DNA of 64,000 nucleotides from Primulina eburnea (Eukaryota; Streptophyta; Magnoliopsida; Lamiales; Gesneriaceae): contig NC_133104.1 of the NCBI RefSeq assembly GCF_022965805.1, positions 19,701,071 through 19,765,070 on the forward strand. The letters run 5' to 3'. The position numbers and the translations under genes were made by a program. The notes under the pieces are model-generated. The model did no database searches. It was not told the origin of the DNA and saw only the letters and a list, made by a program, of their open reading frames with translations. Position 1 is the first letter of the stretch, and each line of letters begins with the position of its first letter. Below are positions 21,768 to 33,987 of this stretch, in pieces.

Positions 21768-24700
21768 GATTCTCTAAGATGGCACATTTTATAGCTTTTC
21801 ATAAAATCGATGATGCTTCAAACATTGCGGATTTGTTGTTTAGAGAAGTCGCTAGGTTGCATGGCATGCCTAGGACTATTGTTTCTCGTCGCAATGTTAA
21901 ATTTTTGAGTTACTTTTGGAATAATTTATGGGCTAAACTTGGCAGAAAATTGTTGTTTTCTACTACTTGTCATCCTCAAACGGATGGACAAACTGAAGTT
22001 GTCAATAAAACTTTGGGAACACTTTTGCGTGTTATTCTTAAAAAGAACTTGGATTGACATTTCTATGGACTTTAGTTTGGGGTTGCCTAGGCTTAAGAAG
22101 AGGAGGGATTCTATTTTTGTAGTTGTGGATAGATTCTCTAAGATGGCACATTTTATAGCTTGTCATGAAACCGATGATGCTTCAAACATTGCGGATTTGT
22201 TCTTTAGAGAAGTCGCTAGGTTGCATGGCATGCCTAGGACTATTGTTTCTCGTCGCAATGTTAAATTTTTGAGTTACTTTTGGAATAATTTATGGGCTAA
22301 ACTAGGCACAAAATTGTTGTTTTCTACTACTTGTCATCCTCAAACTGATGGACAAACTGAATTTGTCAATAGAACTTTGGGAACACCTTTGCGTGCTATT
22401 CTTAAAAAGAACTTGGATTGACAATTCTATGGACTTTATTTTGGGGTTGCCTAGGACTAAGAAGGTGAGGGATTCTATTTTGTTGTTGTGGATAGATTAT
22501 CTAAGATGACACATTTTATAGCTTGTCATAAAACTGTTGATGCTTCAAACATTGCGGATTTGTTCTTTAGAGAAGTCCTAGGTTGCTTGGCATGCCTAGG
22601 ACTATTGTTTCTGTTCGCGATGTTAAATTCTTGAGTTACTTTTGGAAGACTTTATGGGCTGAACTTGGCACAAAATTGTTGTTTTCTACAACTTGTCATC
22701 CTCAAACTGATGGACAAACTGAAGTTGTCAATAGAACTTTGGGAACACTTTTGCGTGCTATTCTTAAAAAGAACCTGGATTGACAATTCTATGGACTTTA
22801 TTTTGGGGTTGCCTAGGACTAAGAAGGGATGTATTCTATTTTTGTAGTTGTGGATAGATTCTCTAAGATGGCACATTTTATAGCTTGTCATGAAACCGAT
22901 GATGCTTCAAACATTGCGTATTTGTTCTTTAGAGAAGTCGATAGGTTGCATGGCATGCCTAGGACTATTGTTTCTCGTCGCAATGTTAAATTTTTGAGTT
23001 ACTTTTGGAATAATTTATGGGCTAAACTTGGCACAAAATTGTTGTTTTCTACTACTTGTCATCCTCAAACGGATGGACAAACTGAAGTTGTCAATAGAAC
23101 TTTGGGAACACTTTTTCGTGCTATTCTTAAAAGGAACTTGGATTGACATTTCTATGGACTTTAGTTTGGGGTTGCCTAGGCCTAAGAAGAGGAGGGATTC
23201 TATTTTTGTTATTGTGGATAGATTTTCTAAGATAGCACATTTTATAGCTTGTGATAAAAGCGATGATGCTTCAAACATTGCGGATTTGTTCTTTAGAGAA
23301 GTCGTTAGGTTGCATGGCATGCCTAGGACTATTGATTCTGGTCGCGATGTTAAATTCTTGAGTTTTTTTTTGGAAGACTTTATGGGTTGAAATTGGCACA
23401 AAATTGTTGTTTTCTACTACTTGTCATCCTCAAACTGATGGACAAACTGAATTTGTCAATAGAACTTTGGGAACACCTTTGCGTGCTATTCTTAAAAAGA
23501 ACTTGGATTGACAATTCTATGGACTTTATTTTGTGGTTGCCTAGGACTAAGAATGGGAGGGATTCTATTTTTGTTGTTGTGGATAGATTCTCTAAGATGG
23601 CACATTTTATAGCTTGTCATAAAACCGATGATGCTTCAAACATTGCGGATTTGTTCTTTAGAGAAGTTGCTAGGTTGCTTGGCATGCCTAGGACTATTGT
23701 TTCTGTTCGCGATGTTAAATTCTTGAGTTACTTTTGGAAGACTTTATGGGCTAAACTAGGCACAAAATTGTTGTTTTCTACTACTTGTCATCCTCAAACT
23801 GATGGACAAACTGAAGTTGTCAATAGAACTTTGGGAACACCTTTTCGTGCTATTCTTAAAAAGAACTTGGATTGACATTTCTATGGACTTTATTTTGGGG
23901 TTTCCTAGGACTAAGAAGGGGAGGGATTCTATTTTCGTTGTTGTGGATAGATTATCTAAGATGGCACATTTTATAGCTTGTCATAAAACTGTTGATGCTT
24001 CAAACATTGCGGATTTGTTCTTTAGAGAAGTCCTAGGTTGCTTGGCATGCCTAGGACTATTGTTTCTGTTCGCGATGTTAAATTCTTGAGTTACTTTTGG
24101 AAGACTTTATGGCACAAAGTTGTTGTTTTCTACTACTTGTCATCCTCAAACGGATGGACAAACTGAAGTTGTCAATAGAACTTTGGGAACACTTTTTCGT
24201 GCTATTCTTAAAAGGAACTTGGATTGACATTTCTATGGACTTTAGTTTGGGGTTGCCTAGGCCTAAGAAGAGGAGGGATTCTATTTTTGTTATTGTGGAT
24301 AGATTTTCTAAGATAGCACATTTTATAGCTTGTGATAAAAGCGATGATGCTTCAAACATTGCGGATTTGTTCTTTAGAGAAGTCGTTAGGTTGCATGGCA
24401 TGCCTAGGACTATTGATTCTGGTCGCGATGTTAAATTCTTGAGTTACTTTTGGAAGACTTTATGGGTTGAAATTGGCACAAAATTGTTGTTTTCTACTAC
24501 TTGTCATCCTCAAACTGATGGACAAACTGAATTTGTCAATAGAACTTTGAGAACACCTTTGCGTGCTATTCTTAAAAAGAACTTGGATTGACAATTCTAT
24601 GGACTTTATTTTGTGGTTGCCTAGGACTAAGAATGGGAGGGATTCTATTTTTGTTGTTGTGGATAGATTCTCTAAGATGGCACATTTTATGGGCTGAACT

Positions 24701-26994
24701 TGGCACAAAATTGTTGTTTTCTACAACTTGTCATCCTCAAACTGATGGACAAACTGAAGTTGTCAATAGAACTTTGGGAACACTTTTGCGTGCTATTCTT
24801 AAAAAGAACCTGGATTGACAATTCTATGGACTTTATTTTGGGGTTGCCTAGGACTAAGAAGGGATGTATTCTATTTTTGTTGTTGTGGATAGATTCTCTA
24901 AGATGGCACATTTTATAGCTTGTCATGAAACCGATGATGCCTCAAACATTGCGTATTTGTTCTTTAGAGAAGTCGATAGGTTGCATGGCATGCTTAGGAC
25001 TATTGTTTCTCGTCGTAATGTTAAATTTTTGAGTTACTTTTGGAATAATTTATGGGCTAAACTTGGCACAAAATTGTTGTTTTCTACTACTTGTCATCCT
25101 CAAACGGATGGACAAACTGAAGTTGTCAATAGAACTTTGGGAACACTTTTTCGTGCTATTCCTAAAAGGAACTTGGATTGACATTTCTATGGACTTTAGT
25201 TTGGGGTTGCCTAGGCCTAAGAAGAGGAGGGATTCTATTTTTGTTATTGTGGATAGATTTTCTAAGATAGCACATTTTATAGCTTGTGATAAAAGCGATG
25301 ATGCTTCAAACATTGCGGATTTGTTCTTTAGAGAAGTCGTTAGGTTGCATGGCATGCCTAGGACTATTGATTCTGGTCGCGATGTTAAATTCTTGAGTTA
25401 CTTTTGGAAGACTTTATGGGTTGAAATTGGCACAAAATTGTTGTTTTCTACTACTTGTCATCCTCAAACTGATGGACAAACTGAATTTGTCAATAGAACT
25501 TTGGGAACACCTTTGCGTGCTATTCTTAAAAAGAACTTGGATTGACAATTCTATGGACTTTATTTTGTGGTTGCCTAGGACTAAGAATGGGAGGGATTCT
25601 ATTTTTGTTGTTGTGGATAGATTCTCTAAGATGGCACATTTTATAGCTTGTCATAAAACCGATGATGCTTCAAACATTGCGGATTTGTTCTTTAGAGAAG
25701 TTGCTAGGTTGCTTGGCATGCCTAGGACTATTGTTTCTGTTCGCGATGTTAAATTCTTGAGTTACTTTTGGAAGACTTTATGGGCTGAACTTGGCACAAA
25801 ATTGTTGTTTTCTACTACTTGTCATCCTCAAACTGATGGACAAACTGAAGTTGTCAATAGAACTTTGGGAACACCTTTTCGTGCTATTCTTAAAAAGAAC
25901 TTGGATTGACATTTCTATGGACTTTATTTTGGGGTTTCCTAGGACTAAGAAGGGGAGGGATTCTATTTTCGTTGTTGTGGATAGATTATCTAAGATGGCA
26001 CATTTTATAGCTTGTCATAAAACTGTTGATGCTTCAAACATTGCGGATTTGTTCTTTAGAGAAGTCCTAGGTTGCTTGGCATGCCTAGGACTATTGTTTC
26101 TGTTCGCGATGTTAAATTCTTGAGTTACTTTTGGAAGACTTTATGGGCTGAACTTGGCACAAAATTGTTGTTTTCTACAACTTGTCATCCTCAAACTGAT
26201 GGACAAACTGAAGTTGTCAATAGAACTTTGGGAACACTTTTGCGTGCTATTCTTAAAAAGAACCTGGATTGACAATTCTATGGACTTTATTTTGGGGTTG
26301 CCTAGGACTAAGAAGGGATGTATTCTATTTTTGTTGTTGTGGATAGATTCTCTAAGATGGCACATTTTATAGCTTGTCATGAAACCGATGATGCCTCAAA
26401 CATTGCGGATTTGTTCTTTAAAGAAGTCGCTAGGTTGCTTGGCATGCCTAGGACTATTGTTTCTGTTCGCGATGTTAAATTCTTGAGTTACTTTTGGAAG
26501 ACTTTATGGGCTGAACTTGGCACAAAATTGTTGTTTTCTACTACTTGTCATCCTCAAACTGATGGACAAACTGAAGTTGTCAATATAACTTTGGGAACAC
26601 TTTTGCGTGCTATTCTTAAAAAGAACTTGGATTGACATTTCAATGGACTTTATTTTGGGGTTGTTGTGGATAGATTCTCTAAGATGGCACATTTTATAGC
26701 TTGTCATAAAACCGATCATGCTTCAAACATTGCGGATTTGTTGTTTAGAGAAGTCGCTAGGTTGCATGGCATGCCTAGGACTATTGTTTCTCGTCGCAAT
26801 GTTAAATTTTTGAGTTACTTTTGGAATAATTTGTGGGCTAAACTTGGCACAAAATTGTTGTTTTCTACTACTTGTCATCCTCAAACAGATGGACAAACTG
26901 AAGTTGTCAATAAAACTTTGGAAAAACTTTTGCGTGCTATTCTTAAAAGGAACTTGGATTGACATTTCTATGGACTTTAGTTTGGGGTTGCCTA
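21768..26994 (+). repeat. Integrase-core array, block 3 (~15 units)
   Basis: Resumes inside the e unit broken by A, then f 22056-22419, c' 22420-22781, a 22782-23144, b 23145-23509, c 23510-23873, hybrid d' 23874-24225, b 24226-24589, truncated c 24590-24816, a 24817-25179, b 25180-25543, c 25544-25907, d' 25908-26270, an a/c hybrid 26271-26633, e 26634-26960 and the first 34 bp of a b' unit. The segment from 22782 is repeated from 24817 at an offset of 2035 bp, with a-b-c-d' order in both. Two units carry internal deletions. Confidence 0.92.
26990..26994. other. Target-site duplication of element C1 (left copy)
   Basis: GCCTA is repeated at 38507-38511. The interrupted b' unit sums to 369 bp across the insertion, 5 bp more than 364. 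Confidence 0.92.
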
Positions 26995-29055
26995 TGTTAG
27001 AGTAGGTGCACGTCGAGCCAAGTGTTGGCCGACTGTTCACGATGAAACTCTTTGTATAAACGATCTTTATTTTAATAATATTTGAATTTATTAATTTGGC
27101 GCATCTTTATCTTTATACCCATGCTAGCTGCATAGATAAAGCCCTTGAATATACAAATAGTAGAAAGAATATGAGATGCTCATATGATGAGTATCATGAA
27201 ACTCATATTTGTAATACTGTATATTCTAAACCGTTCCTAGTCGATTCAGCCGCCACTAAGAAGGATAAAGGCCGCTCGAGTTAGAGACTAGTATCTGCGA
27301 TGTGAGTACCATGTTTCATTGGTAGGGGACATTGTGATGTCCGAGCATGCAGATAGGTGCTCCTGGTAGAGTGCACTGAACAACCCTCCATAAAAGGACT
27401 TTCCAAGTGGTTCTCACTTATCGAGTGGAAAAGTCCTGGTTTATGGTTGTACACCATTAGTCCTTATGACCCGGGACAACATTGAGACTCTATATGCTAG
27501 CGTTTCACTTTGACTTGTTTACCGACTCTTATGGGGTCATTAGGTGGCAAGATTGGGTGTTACGGCGAAACATATAGGAGTCGATGCATTGTAGTCGGGG
27601 ATTCACCGCTTACCTACGGGTATGGATATCCTATGTGTTTTTCATGTATGTGTGGGTTGAAATCTCTGATCAGAGTATGGTGGTAATTATGAAAGGGGTT
27701 TCATAGATTACACCATCGTTGCAACCACGACATGACACATAGTATCGATTCATTGACAACTCTCGATAGACCAATAGTTGTCGAATCAGTCGGGATATAT
27801 GAGTTGAAGGGACCGTACTGTACGCTAACCATAATTGAATGGTTCTTGCAGGCACTATCATGTGATACCTAGGGAATCACGTAAGCGATGCTGCTAGGCG
27901 TTTAACGTGATTGGTTGGGTACTATCAGACTTGAGTTCTGACGTTCTTACTATCAAGGAGTTGATAAGTAAGAATGGAGCAATTGGGGTATGCTCGAATA
28001 AGGACATGTTTAGTCCGAATCACATAGAGATGTGAACCCACGGCTAGTTGTATCAATGAACCATTGAGGGCCACACAAATACTTGCTTAGTAAATCCCGA
28101 AGAGAAGTAAAATAGTTCAATGTGTTGAACGGCTTATAAAAGTGTTTATAAACGTAAAGAAAATTAGAAGTATGACTTCTATGAGAGATATAAATTTTAA
28201 TTTATGGAAGTGTTCCTAAGATTAAAATTTGGCCAAGTAAATAATGTAGTTGAAAATTGTGATTTTCATAAACATTATTGTGGACTAAATTAAATTAATT
28301 CAAGTGTTGAATTAATTAAACACTAGTGGACCTAGTAGAGTCTAAATAATTAAATTAATTCAAGTGTTGAATTAATTAAATAATATTGAGTCTTGTAGAG
28401 CTCAATTTAAATAATTATTTAACTAGTGGGACTTGATTAAAATCAAGTAATATTTAATTAATCTCAAATGTGTTTGAGATAATAAAATTTAGTCTATGGT
28501 TTTTAATGTGTTAAAAACCATATAATATATGTGAGACATGCTAGGGTTTGCATGTTTGGGAGGTGAAAGGTTGTTGATTACTTTTTATTAAAAAATTCCA
28601 AAAGCATGCAACTTTTGAGAGACAACTTTACACAACAACCTAGGCTAGTCTCCCACACTCATCTCACACTTCACTTGGCCGAATTTTTGGGGTGGTTTTC
28701 TCTCTCATTTTTCAAGTTTTTGTTCTTCATTTTGGAGAGCAAAAATCATTCTCTTTGAAAAATCCTCAAGTTTTTCTAGTGCAAAACTTGAGGGGATTTA
28801 CCTTGTTAAGTAGTGGGCTTGATTTTTGGAGGAAGGAAGCTTGTAGACTTATCTTGCCAAGAAGAGCTTAGTTGCTTGCAACTAAGTTGGAGCCATCATC
28901 AACTTCTTGAAGTTGATAGGTAAAAATTCTAAAACATCCTATGTATGTTTTGTTTTGTAAATATTGCATGAAAACCAAGGTGGCCGAAATTTGTATGTTT
29001 TTCGAAAATTTATGCTTCCGTTGTGTTTCCGGCCACCGTAACCGGTCCGCTTTCA
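26995..29055 (+). repeat. Element C1 5' LTR (2061 bp)
   Basis: Starts TGTTAGAGTAGG and ends CCGCTTTCA. It contains an internal near-duplicate of ~70 bp around 28275-28400, each half holding the inverted repeat TTAATTCAAGTGTTGAATTAA. The 62-codon frame near 27096 starts at TTG and has no known domain. Confidence 0.95.
28290..28400 (+). repeat. Imperfect tandem duplication with inverted repeats in C1 LTR
   Basis: A segment built on AATTAAATTAATTCAAGTG, then its partner GTTGAATTAATTAAA, occurs twice and is separated by a CTAGTAGAGTC-type linker. It recurs in the other C1 LTR and in both C2 LTRs. Each half could form a short hairpin. Confidence 0.7.
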
Positions 29056-29057
29056 AG

Positions 29058-29069
29058 TGGTATCCGAGC
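29058..29069 (+). other. Primer-binding site of element C1
   Basis: TGGTATCCGAGC begins two bases after the 5' LTR. It is one base off the usual initiator tRNA-Met complement, and the same variant is present in C2 at 42701-42712, so it is a family feature. Confidence 0.85.
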
Positions 29070-30878
29070 TTAGGTTACGGTTTTTGTGCTATATTTACGT
29101 AATATTGTATTGAGATCGATTTCTAACCGCTTGAGAATTTTTTGTGCAAGTTTTTCATAGGGCCGAAAATTCTATTTCAAAAACAAAAAAAAAATAAATT
29201 TTCGGGCAGCATGTTGCTGCCCGAGGGCTGCCCGAGCTGCCCGGAAATTTCGGGCAGCAAAGGGCAGCCCGAGGGGGCTGCCCGAAAATGCAGTTTTTAA
29301 AAATAAAAAAAAAAATTTTTTTTGTTGCCGGAATCCGGCGACGGAGCTCCGGCGACGGCGATGACGGCTAGGGTTTCCAAAAGTGTTTTGGACAATCTTA
29401 GTGTCATGGGCCTTGAGTTGTTGGGCCATTAGATGGTCAACATAATTTTGTAAAATTTAAATGGGCCAAACTATTTTTGTTGAAAAATGAGTTTTGGGCC
29501 CTTAAGTTTAAATTTACAATTGTTGCACATATTTTCTCATAAAATAAATAATTGAAGTAGGACTTTAATTATTTATAGTAAATTGTGATTTATAAGAAAT
29601 TCGATTATAAATAAATTAATTTGAAAGTAGACAAAGGTGTTTGTATACTTTGTTAATTTAATTTATAATTGTAGCGGTTAGTGATTGGATCAAGATATAT
29701 AATATTGGATCAATTAATCATAGTGATAATTAATTGATGGTGTATGATATATGATATTGTGCATGAAGGATGATCAAAAGCCCAAGCCCAATTTGCTAGG
29801 TGTATGCTAGGATATTTGTGTTGTATAATTGTAATAATTATCAATTTAAAGTGGGCTTGGTTTATGGCCCGTTCCCACCCCATGAGATGTATCCCTATGT
29901 GCCATGGATATTTAATTGTAAATATTAGAATAGGGAAAGATCAAGATTGGAAGATGGTGGCCTTGGTGATTATGAAGATCGAAGACATGTAATATTGGAT
30001 GCTAATGTAATAGTATAGTTGCATTGCATCCCGTGCATTTACCCTCGGATTGGACCTAGGCCCGTGTTTAGCTCACACGGGCCATTAGTGTTGGGGCAAT
30101 TGATCATCCTTGTACTGTTTTCTATTTATAATATATGCATGATATGTTATAAATAATGAGTATGTGCGTTATTATTATTATAATAACAAAGTTGCATGAA
30201 TCCGGCAAACATACGATCAAACATGGCGAGCTTTTAAAATAAAATTAATCATGAGACCTTTCAAAATTAAAAAACCCTCATTTTGAATTAGATTCAAAAT
30301 TAATATCAAGTCCGAAAAGGGGAATTATAAATTTGTTTATAATTTCCTTGTCTTCCATCGACAATGGGTGCATGATGAACGCTACCCGTACTCAGGGCTC
30401 GGCTCAGATAATTGAGGGGGCCCTGGGTGCCGGAAAGCTGTGACATCCATTGACATAGTGATGTGAACTACGTGGAACTCCCATGACTTCGGCTCAGATA
30501 ATTGAGGGAACTCATGGCGACCGTCCATTAAGGTTCAACATCGATGGGTAAGGATTGACACGTAAAGATGAACGACGTCTATAATGGGTCCTAATCAAAC
30601 GTGAGACAAAAGTTTACGTTAAGGGTTGCATTGTGATGCAATTGGGAAACTACCTTTTAGGAATTGTGATTGGCTGTATAAACGGGATCATAATTCGCTA
30701 ATTGGACCTTACGTACCTACTGAGGAAAGTGTTTCCCGTTTTCACTAGAGGGTAGTGAAAATGTCAAAACAGTGGGAGCGATTATTTATAAAGTAAAAGT
30801 CCAAACTTTATATCTTATTAAATATTTTAAAATAGTCATTAACATTTATCTGTTTTACTTTTCAGTACAATCTTTGAC
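29070..30878 (+). other. C1 untranslated leader
   Basis: 1.8 kb between primer site and gag with no convincing coding frame. At 29203-29288 it holds repeated CGGGCAGC/GCTGCCCG inverted elements flanked by A-rich runs, then a CCGGCGACGG repeat near 29336-29362. Both are conserved in C2 (42842-42912 and about 42958-42985). Such GC stems in a retroelement leader could serve RNA packaging, dimerisation or translation, but no such role can be shown from sequence. Confidence 0.7.
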
Positions 30879-32367
30879 ATGTCATCAATTCGCAACCCGT
30901 TTTCCGTCATTCTCGAAAAACACATTCTAACCGGACCAAACTATATCACTTGGCTAAGAAATTTAAAGATTGTCCTAAACTCGGAGAAGATCGCGTATAC
31001 ACTGACTGAGGCGCCCCCTGCTGAGGCTCCTATAGGCTGCACTCCTGAGGAATTGCAGACCTACAAGGAATGGTGTGACCATGACTTGAAGGCGAAGTGT
31101 TATATGCAGGCTTCGATGAACGATGAGCTGCAAAGGCGATTCGAGGATGCTAAGAATGCTGCTGACATTCATATGCACCTCAAGGAGCTCTTCGGTGAGC
31201 AGACTCGGCCTTTGAGGCATGCCACAGTAAAGGAGCTCATCACTTTACGCATGCGAGATGGGACTTCGGTCCATGAGCATGGCCTAAAGTTGATTGGGCT
31301 CGTGGACAAGCTCGTAGGCATGGATTTGGTGTTGCCTTCGGAGTTGACCACTGATGTGTTACTGATGTCGCTGCCTAGCTCTTTCGATCCTTTCGTTGTG
31401 AACTTCAATATGAACAAGCTCGAGCCCAGCCTTGAAGAGTTGGTGGACATGCTTGTGACCTTTGAGTCCACAATCAAAAAGGAGAAGCAGGTTCTTTATG
31501 TGGGCTCTTCATCTGGCACGAAGACCGGTCCACCTGGGAAGGGAAAGAAGCGTTCTTTCCAGCGTACCAAGAAGAGCGAGCCCTTGAAGAGGCAGACTTC
31601 GAGTCCCGTTGTGGCAGCCGCGCCAGTGAAGGCTGAAAAGACTGTTGACATCTGTCACCACTGCAAGAAGCCTGGACATTGGAGGCGTAACTGCAGGGAA
31701 TATCTTGCGCAGAAGGGTTCTGGCAAAGGTATGTTCTTTATTGAAGTAAATATCTCGATTAACTCTACTTCTTGGGTATTGGATACCGGCTGTGGCTCAC
31801 ATCTCTGTAATGATTTGCAGGCGATGGGAAGAAGTAGGAGGCTCCGAGAGGGTGAGACCTTCTTGAAGATGGGCAATGGAGCAAGAGTTGCTGCCAAAGC
31901 CGTAGGAGATGTTTGTTTAATTTTGAACAATGATTTTAAGCTTATTTTGAGAGATGTTTTATTTGTACCAGACTTGATTAAAAACATTATTTCCATTCCT
32001 ATGCTTGATATCGATGGATTTTCTTGTTTATTTGGCAAAGGTGTTTGCAATATTTACAAGAATGAATGTTTAGTTGGTACCGGTGAACTTGAAAACAATC
32101 TCTACACCTTAAAATTAAAAGATATTCCACTTAACAATGTCCAAACGATAACAACAACAAATAAGCGCAAACAAGATACTCTTAATGCGGCACAATTATG
32201 GCATGCTCGATTAGGTCATATTTCCTCAAGAAGGATGAACAAGCTAGTGGGAGTTGGCATGTTTGATATGTCTGATATTAATGCTCTCACGACTTGTGAA
32301 TCCTGTCTGAAAGGAAAGATGACCAAAATTCCCTTTAAGGGCCATGCGGAGCGAGCCAAAGGGTTAT
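30879..32367 (+). CDS. gag-pol: C1 Gag-protease-pre-integrase part of copia polyprotein (interrupted)
   Basis: ATG at 30879. The frame stays open until solo LTR D1 begins at 32368 and supplies a stop (32370-32372). Residues 1 to ~215 form a copia-type Gag (LTGPNYITWLRNLK near the N-terminus). A CCHC knuckle, CHHCKKPGHWRRNC, lies at residues 259-272. The aspartic protease site DTG is at 302-304 (WVLDTGCGSH). A GAG-pre-integrase segment with LWHARLGH lies near 440-450. In the particle, protease would cleave the polyprotein. The frame resumes in phase after D1, at 33988, so the insertion is the main break. Confidence 0.9.
32363..32367. other. Target-site duplication of D1 (left copy)
   Basis: GTTAT is repeated at 33983-33987, immediately after the D1 end GTGTCACA. 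Confidence 0.88.
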
Positions 32368-33982
32368 TGTAATAGCTGAGCCCGGTGTACGGCACGGTTT
32401 AAGCTTTATTGTGTTATTTGGGTTTATGATTAGTTGTTTATAGTTGTGTTTTGGGCTATAGTATTATTGGTTATTATTTATTTGAGGTATTAGTTGGTGT
32501 TGATTGTTCGTTTCAGCGTTTCGGATCGATTTTAGTTGAGTTTGTACTGTTCATTGCCGTGAGTAGAGTGCACCCGCGCTCTTAGATGAGTGCCCCCGCG
32601 GTGTACTATTCATCATTTTGCATTTGGAAGGCCGTGGCACCACCGCACCCGCGGCAGTGCAAGGACCGCACCCGCGGTGTGCACCGCACCCGCGGTAATT
32701 GTAGCACCGCACCCGCGGTGATCGTGCATGGGATTTATTTTGGAATGCCGTGAGCATGGCGCACCCGCGGTGCTTGTGTTGGCGCACCCGCGGTGTAAGT
32801 ATGGGCGAGTTATTTAGTACCTTTTTGATTGAGTTGACTTCATTCCATACCTTATTCTATCTACTTTTCGAGATTTTCTCTCAAATACCAAGGGTTTTCA
32901 TCCATTTCTTTTGCTTCCTATCTTTGATTCTTGGCTTTGTTTGGATTTCCGACTTTAGATCAACGTTCTCCATGGTATAAGGAAGCTTAGGTAAGTTTTT
33001 GGTGCGATTCTAACGAGGTTTTGAGTTAAGGGTTATTTTGGATTTGATGTTTGAGTTGTTTAATGGATTATTTGGCTTGTACTTGTGGATCTAGAGTTGA
33101 TATTGGTGTTATTTATGGATTATTGTTGTAGGTGGTGTACCAAGAGCTTATTTGAGGTGTTCTATTGGTTTGTAAGTGGAATTTCATCCTTTTTGCTCAC
33201 ATGATATTATATGTATTGTGTTTTAAAGGTTTCAAAGTGTTATTCCCTTCAATTGATTCATTGTTATATATTGATTCCATTGCTATGTTCATTGGAGGCA
33301 TTGTATGTCTCACCATTGTTATAAAGGGAATACAAGATATATTATGAGATTGCGAAACGACGGCCTTAAATGCTATTGAGAATTCAAATGTTTTATTGGA
33401 TTGATTTATCATAGCCATGGCATTGCATGCAATTAGATGATCATCGACCATAGGCTTTTATCCCCTCACAGTTATCGATTTATATCGATGGGATATTGGC
33501 AACCACAGTTACAGATACTATTGATATCAATCCAACCATAGAAAAGAGAATACCATCGTTTTGCTATCTATTGCCATTGCTATTGCTACAGTTATTGCTA
33601 CGTTATTCATGTTTCAGAGTCGATGGTATTTATGATTTAAAAGCCATGTTTTACAGTGTATACTATGTATCATTGCTATGTAAGAGTTCCACTTGCTGAG
33701 ATTTATTCTCATTTCAGTTTATTCATGTGATGCAGATAAGAGCGACAGACCGGGGCAGTGATCGTGGATGGGGGTCATATGCATGCACCGTTGGAAGGAA
33801 GGATATTTTGTATCATTTTGGGACATGATCATAAGAATGATTATTTTGTATTTTGTATGTCATTTGAATGATCATGTGTTTATTTTGTAAACATTTTATG
33901 AAATGTATTTTGAAACTCCTTCCATTTGAAAGAAAATTTTAAATTCCGCTGTATTTTAATTGTAACGGGTCAGGGTGTCACA
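32368..33982 (+). mobile_element. D1: solo gypsy-type LTR inside C1 (1615 bp)
   Basis: Starts TGTAATAGCTGAGCCCGG, ends GGGTGTCACA and is bordered by GTTAT on both sides. It is homologous over much of its length to the D2 LTRs (46056-47883), which are followed by a tRNA-iMet primer site, so D is an LTR family. No internal region is present. It contains the GC-motif cluster at 32569-32794. ORFs inside it are short and match no known family. Confidence 0.9.
32569..32794 (+). repeat. ACCGCACCCGCGGT motif cluster in D1
   Basis: About eight copies or variants (CACCGCACCCGCGG, GGCGCACCCGCGGTG) on the sense strand in the first quarter of the LTR. D2 has four copies in the matching place. Confidence 0.88.
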
Positions 33983-33987
33983 GTTAT

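Noticed and set aside
1957..26372. Dozens of near-identical 105-, 160- and 72-codon ORFs as a tandem gene family
   Set aside because: Most start at TTG or GTG, use the wrong frame for the first third, and end at the TGA formed at each unit junction. They are frame-shifted translations of a satellite derived from integrase.
3035..26719. Minus-strand ORFs in the array (repeated 67-110-codon frames)
   Set aside because: They are antisense shadows of the same repeat units, with no domain and no independent start context.
29172..29429. Minus-strand ORF in the copia leader
   Set aside because: It is a by-product of the GGGCAGCC inverted repeats and A-rich runs, and it is not conserved as a frame in C2.
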